Translations under genes and position numbers: made by a program | Assembly: GCA_900759575.1 (NCBI GenBank) | Contig: CAAEVU010000069.1 | Coordinates: forward strand, 1-6,900 | From: Clostridia bacterium | GTDB taxonomy: Bacteria > Bacillota > Clostridia > Oscillospirales > Acutalibacteraceae | Direction of reading: 5' to 3' | Length of the DNA: 6,900 nt | Notes under the pieces: generated by a model | Databases searched by the model: none | What the model saw: the letters and a program-made list of their open reading frames with translations, nothing else | What the model was told of the DNA's origin: nothing | Part shown: one piece after another, positions 4,223 through 6,900 of the stretch | Layout of the letters: each line of letters starts with the position of its first letter | Position numbering within the stretch: the stretch's first letter is position 1

Positions 4223-6178
4223 TTAAGTATGGGGTGTTTCCCCTGTCACAGCTGTCACCCCATACCCCAAAATCTCCCCGTACCCCACGGGATAACTATT
4301 CCTCCGCACCATATCATTGGAGTTTCCCTCAATGGTGTAGACCCGGCCGTTTTCCACCCGTTCCACAATACCCACATGGTCGGCGATAAGAGAATCACTT
4401 CCGTACCATTTGAAGAAAATAATCATTCCCGGTTCCGGTGTAGCGCTGCCGGGAAGCCATTGTCCCCGGGACTGGAACCAGTTCACGCCAGTGCCCACCC
4501 CTGCAAATTTGGGAATGGTTCCGCTGTCCAGCAGCCCGCATTGGTCAGCGCACCAGGAGACAAAGATAGCGCACCATTCCACCCGGTTGGAGAAACCATA
4601 CCAAGACCAATAGGGCGCGCCGCCCACGTTGCCCACCTGAGACTGAGCCACGGCCACCAAGTCCCCATTGCCGCCGCCCGGGGCGACGCCGTACAGCAAT
4701 TCGTTCCACAGGTCATCATATTCCGGGGAGAGCAGCTCTTGCAACTGCTCTTTTTGGTCTGTGCCAAAGCCCAGCTGTTCCGCCATCTCCTGGGCAGTCT
4801 TGTGGGTCACGGAGAGGACCAGCGCGGTGATCTCTGCCTCCACAGCCGCCCCATCCTCCCCTTCGGTGATTTCCGTGCGGGTCTCCACCCTGGCGGAAAG
4901 CTGGTTCATCTCCCAGAATACCTCGGCGAGAAGTTGGCACTTCTCCTCGGTCATAGACGCCACCTCTTGTCCTTCTGGATCGGTGGTTACCTTTACAGCA
5001 TAGACAGCCAGCACCTCCTTCCACGCCGCCTGATTGCCGGTGATCTCCAAGGTGTCGTGGGGGTGACTGGCCTGGAGATCTTCCAGCTTTTCCTGATACT
5101 CCTGGTTGACCTGGGCAATGGCGGTGCGGATGGTTTGGCCTGTGCCGGTGTCCTCCCCGGAAAAGAAAATACCGAAACAGGAGCCAACCAGTAACCCAAT
5201 CAGACAGATCACCACAACTACTAGAAGCGCCACCCAGCCCCCAGCCAGGAGGGCTGTCACCAGGGCTTTGGCGGCGGCGATGGATGCTTTGATGGCCTTG
5301 GCCGTGACTTTGGCCGCCTGTTTTGCCGTCCGCGCGGCTGCCTGCGCCTTGGCCCGCGCCGCCTGCACCCGCCGGGCGGATTGCTTCGCGGCTTTGGCGG
5401 CGGCTTTCGTTTGGGCCGCTGCCCGCTGGCTGGTCTTGATGATACCGGCGCTGCCACTCCGTTCCGCCGTCTTGATGGAATGGGCGGCGGTTTTCACGTT
5501 CCCCTTGGCGGGCGTTTTGACCGCCATTCCCTCCCTTTTCCAAGCAGCAGGAGGGGTTCTTTTACGGACGGAAACCTGGGACGTTTGACCCTTCCTTTGT
5601 TGTGGGGAGGAATACCCAGCCCTCTCCCCCTCCTTGCGGGGTACTTGTGCCTTGGCAGGGGAACGCTGGCCCTCCTGTCGGGTGTTCTCCACCGCGCTTT
5701 TCAGTTCCTGGAAACTTTTCCGCGCCTGTTCCACACGGGATTTTACTTGAGATAAACTCTCACACCCTATCCGCTCCACATGGTGGAGGGCGGAATTCCC
5801 CGCGCACTTTCCTCCCTCGCCGACCTGCTGAGCAGCCTGGGCGGATGGATTCTCCTGTTGATCCCGCTGGGCGGGCTGTTCCCGAACCGCCGCCTTTTTC
5901 ACCTTTAAGAAGGCCGCCTTCATCCGCTCTCCCGGAAAGGGGGATTTTAGAGTTTTTCCTTTTCCAGAAGGAATGTTGCCCGGCTGACTGAAATTTTCCG
6001 GCCCTGCCTGATTCGCTGCGCGCCCCTCCCCCAAGGGGGGCGGGGAGGTTCCGGAAGCCTCCCCAGCTTTGCGCTGTTTCTCCCGGATATACGCCTGCTT
6101 CATGCGTTTGCCCGGCTCCCCCACAGACTCCAGGGTTTTCACCTCCTGGGCCGCCTTGGTCTTGATTTTCTTACCCAT
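4223..6178 (-). CDS. Membrane-anchored CHAP-domain peptidoglycan hydrolase of a conjugative element
   Basis: A 651-residue protein that I recognise as the CD1108-like mobile-element family found next to VirB4 in Tn1549/CTn-type elements. It should cut peptidoglycan so the type IV secretion channel can cross the wall, the role of VirB1-like enzymes. Residues 1-240 are a long, basic, low-complexity cytoplasmic region with a repeated PG-x-RMK motif (about 22 and 82). Residues 247-304 are a Lys/Ala-rich helix, and 313-339 one membrane span (GGWVALLVVVVICLIGLLVG). An external helical region covers about 340-500, and the CHAP domain 505-651. The probable catalytic Cys is 536 (VEWCAIFVSWC), His 601 (ADHVGIVE), with Glu617/Asn619 (IEGNSND) as the polar partner. 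I chose ATG 6178 because GGAGG lies five bases upstream; an ATG at 6202 adds eight residues without such a site. It overlaps the VirB4 gene by 8 bp. Confidence 0.9.
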   Translation of the reverse strand: MGKKIKTKAAQEVKTLESVGEPGKRMKQAYIREKQRKAGEASGTSPPPLGEGRAANQAGPENFSQPGNIPSGKGKTLKSPFPGERMKAAFLKVKKAAVREQPAQRDQQENPSAQAAQQVGEGGKCAGNSALHHVERIGCESLSQVKSRVEQARKSFQELKSAVENTRQEGQRSPAKAQVPRKEGERAGYSSPQQRKGQTSQVSVRKRTPPAAWKREGMAVKTPAKGNVKTAAHSIKTAERSGSAGIIKTSQRAAAQTKAAAKAAKQSARRVQAARAKAQAAARTAKQAAKVTAKAIKASIAAAKALVTALLAGGWVALLVVVVICLIGLLVGSCFGIFFSGEDTGTGQTIRTAIAQVNQEYQEKLEDLQASHPHDTLEITGNQAAWKEVLAVYAVKVTTDPEGQEVASMTEEKCQLLAEVFWEMNQLSARVETRTEITEGEDGAAVEAEITALVLSVTHKTAQEMAEQLGFGTDQKEQLQELLSPEYDDLWNELLYGVAPGGGNGDLVAVAQSQVGNVGGAPYWSWYGFSNRVEWCAIFVSWCADQCGLLDSGTIPKFAGVGTGVNWFQSRGQWLPGSATPEPGMIIFFKWYGSDSLIADHVGIVERVENGRVYTIEGNSNDMVRRNSYPVGYGEILGYGVTAVTGETPHT

Positions 6179-6900
6179 GGGCGCCTCCAAACACGCCCTC
6201 ACCGGGCTTGGTGGTCATCAAGGCGTAGAGCTTGGTGTCCTTGGGGAACCGGTTGACAAAGGGCACCAAAGCGCTGCCGTAGCGCAAGAGGCCACAGCCC
6301 GCATCCGCGTTGGTGACGTAGCTCATCTGCTCCTTGGAGATGTTCAGGAGCTTGGAGAGTTTCTCACGGTCTGAGGCCGCCTGGTTCAGCATGACGATGA
6401 ACTCGGAGTTACTGAGCATGGTGCTGGCTTGGACAGAGTCCAGGAGGTACTCCACGTTTTGGGTGATGGCCGTGGGATAAGCGCCGCGCTTTCTAAATTG
6501 CCGCCACGCCGAGTTAAAGAAAATGCCGCTCTGCTCGTTCTCGAACACCACATGAAACTCGTCAATAAAGACGTGGGTGCGTTTTCCTCGCTTCCAGTTG
6601 AGGGTGACACGGTTCAAAATGGTGTCGGTGATCACCAGCAGGCCTGTGGGCTTTAACTGCTCCCCCAGGCTGTGGATGTCGAACACCACAATGCGCTTGT
6701 CCAAATCCACGGTGCTCTCCTTGCCGAAAATGTCCAGGGAGCCGGTGGTGAATAGCTCCAGGGACAGGGCGATGTCTTTCGCTTTCTCCTCCGGCTGCTC
6801 CAGCAGCTTTTCCCGCAAATCGCAGAGAGTGGCGGGTCGCCCCGTTCTCTCCGCCTCCTGGTACACCAGGGCGGTACACCGGTCAATGATGGACTTGTGC
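6171..6900 (-). CDS. virB4: VirB4-family conjugation ATPase, C-terminal part (partial)
   Basis: The frame is open from the right edge and stops with TAA at 6171; about 242 C-terminal residues are visible. It contains the Walker B strand THVFIDEFHVVF, the segment WRQFRKRGAYPTAITQNVEY, SNSEFIVMLNQAASDREKLS, and LLNISKEQMSYVTNADAGCG. These are hallmarks of the ATPase domain of VirB4/TraE/TrbE proteins of Gram-positive conjugative elements. The Walker A motif lies further right, outside the window. VirB4 is a cytoplasmic ATPase at the base of the type IV secretion channel and powers its assembly and DNA transfer. An internal GTG at 6866 is not the start, since coding continues unbroken to 6900 (HKSIIDRCTAL precedes it). 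The C-terminus (KPGEGVFGG) is complete. The gene overlaps the CHAP hydrolase gene by 8 bp, so both belong to one transfer operon. The symbol refers to the family, not to a specific ortholog. Confidence 0.93.
   Translation of the reverse strand, partial: HKSIIDRCTALVYQEAERTGRPATLCDLREKLLEQPEEKAKDIALSLELFTTGSLDIFGKESTVDLDKRIVVFDIHSLGEQLKPTGLLVITDTILNRVTLNWKRGKRTHVFIDEFHVVFENEQSGIFFNSAWRQFRKRGAYPTAITQNVEYLLDSVQASTMLSNSEFIVMLNQAASDREKLSKLLNISKEQMSYVTNADAGCGLLRYGSALVPFVNRFPKDTKLYALMTTKPGEGVFGGAHG
6184..6188 (-). promoter_or_regulatory. Ribosome-binding site of the CHAP hydrolase gene, inside the VirB4 gene
   Basis: Minus-strand GGAGG lies five bases before the ATG at 6178, and within the last codons of the VirB4 gene. 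It decides the hydrolase start and implies translational coupling of the two transfer genes. Confidence 0.8.

Noticed and set aside
3992..5194. 400-codon open frame on the plus strand
   Set aside because: Most of it is the complement of the CHAP hydrolase gene, whose family motifs are unmistakable on the minus strand. GC-rich DNA with few TA-containing codons keeps antisense frames open.
4716..5543. 275-codon second frame on the minus strand
   Set aside because: It overlaps the hydrolase gene in another frame, is rich in Gly/Arg/Pro of the sort made by out-of-frame GC-rich DNA, and has no recognisable motif.
6179..6202. Upstream start (MRACLEAP) for the CHAP hydrolase
   Set aside because: No ribosome-binding site precedes it, whereas GGAGG stands five bases before the ATG at 6178.
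1..6900. CRISPR array, tRNA, rRNA or insertion sequence
   Set aside because: No spaced direct repeats, cloverleaf-like segments, rRNA motifs, transposase motifs or terminal inverted repeats were seen on either strand.

Overview
The window looks like an accessory region of a gut-type Clostridia genome (Bacillota; an Oscillospiraceae or Lachnospiraceae relative is my guess). The reasons are strong AGGAGG ribosome-binding sites, a VirB4 plus CHAP-hydrolase pair of the kind carried by Tn1549/CTn-like integrative conjugative elements, and several short Cro/C1-type regulators typical of such elements. No housekeeping gene, tRNA, rRNA or CRISPR array is visible. The genus assignment is inference.

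Layout: (1) Bases 1-341, minus strand: the N-terminus of a secreted protein that leaves the window at its left edge. It resembles the leader region of large Clostridial RHS/DNRLRE-type surface proteins. (2) 494-1060 and 1191-1505, minus strand: a double-HTH Cro/C1-type regulator and a single-HTH one. (3) 1623-3509, plus strand, divergent from (2): a compact three-gene operon made of a degenerate Cro/C1-like protein, an M56 (BlaR1/MecR1-type) membrane zinc metallopeptidase overlapping it by 14 bp, and a small secreted protein 5 bp further on. (4) 3609-3998, plus: another Cro/C1-type regulator. After it come a doubtful short reading frame and an intrinsic terminator at 4156-4190. (5) 4223-6178 and 6171-6900, minus strand and convergent with (4): a membrane-anchored CHAP-domain peptidoglycan hydrolase preceded by the C-terminal third or so of a VirB4 ATPase, overlapping by 8 bp. 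This is the end of a conjugative type IV secretion operon.

How the parts may work together: VirB4 powers the transfer channel and the CHAP protein locally opens the wall. The block between about 340 and 4200 is visibly less GC-rich than the transfer genes and consists mostly of regulators. The most interesting unit is the regulator / M56 protease / secreted-peptide operon. By analogy with BlaI-BlaR1 and with ImmR-ImmA of ICEBs1, it could be an envelope-signal-to-transcription relay in which the protease relieves repression by one of the Cro/C1 proteins. It lacks the penicillin-sensor domain and has no BlaI or beta-lactamase nearby, so its signal is unknown. The promoter regions around the regulators contain palindromes, and one 7-mer (TAGTTTA) recurs at three putative -10 regions, which suggests shared operators. 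All function statements rest on reading motifs by eye; no database search was run.
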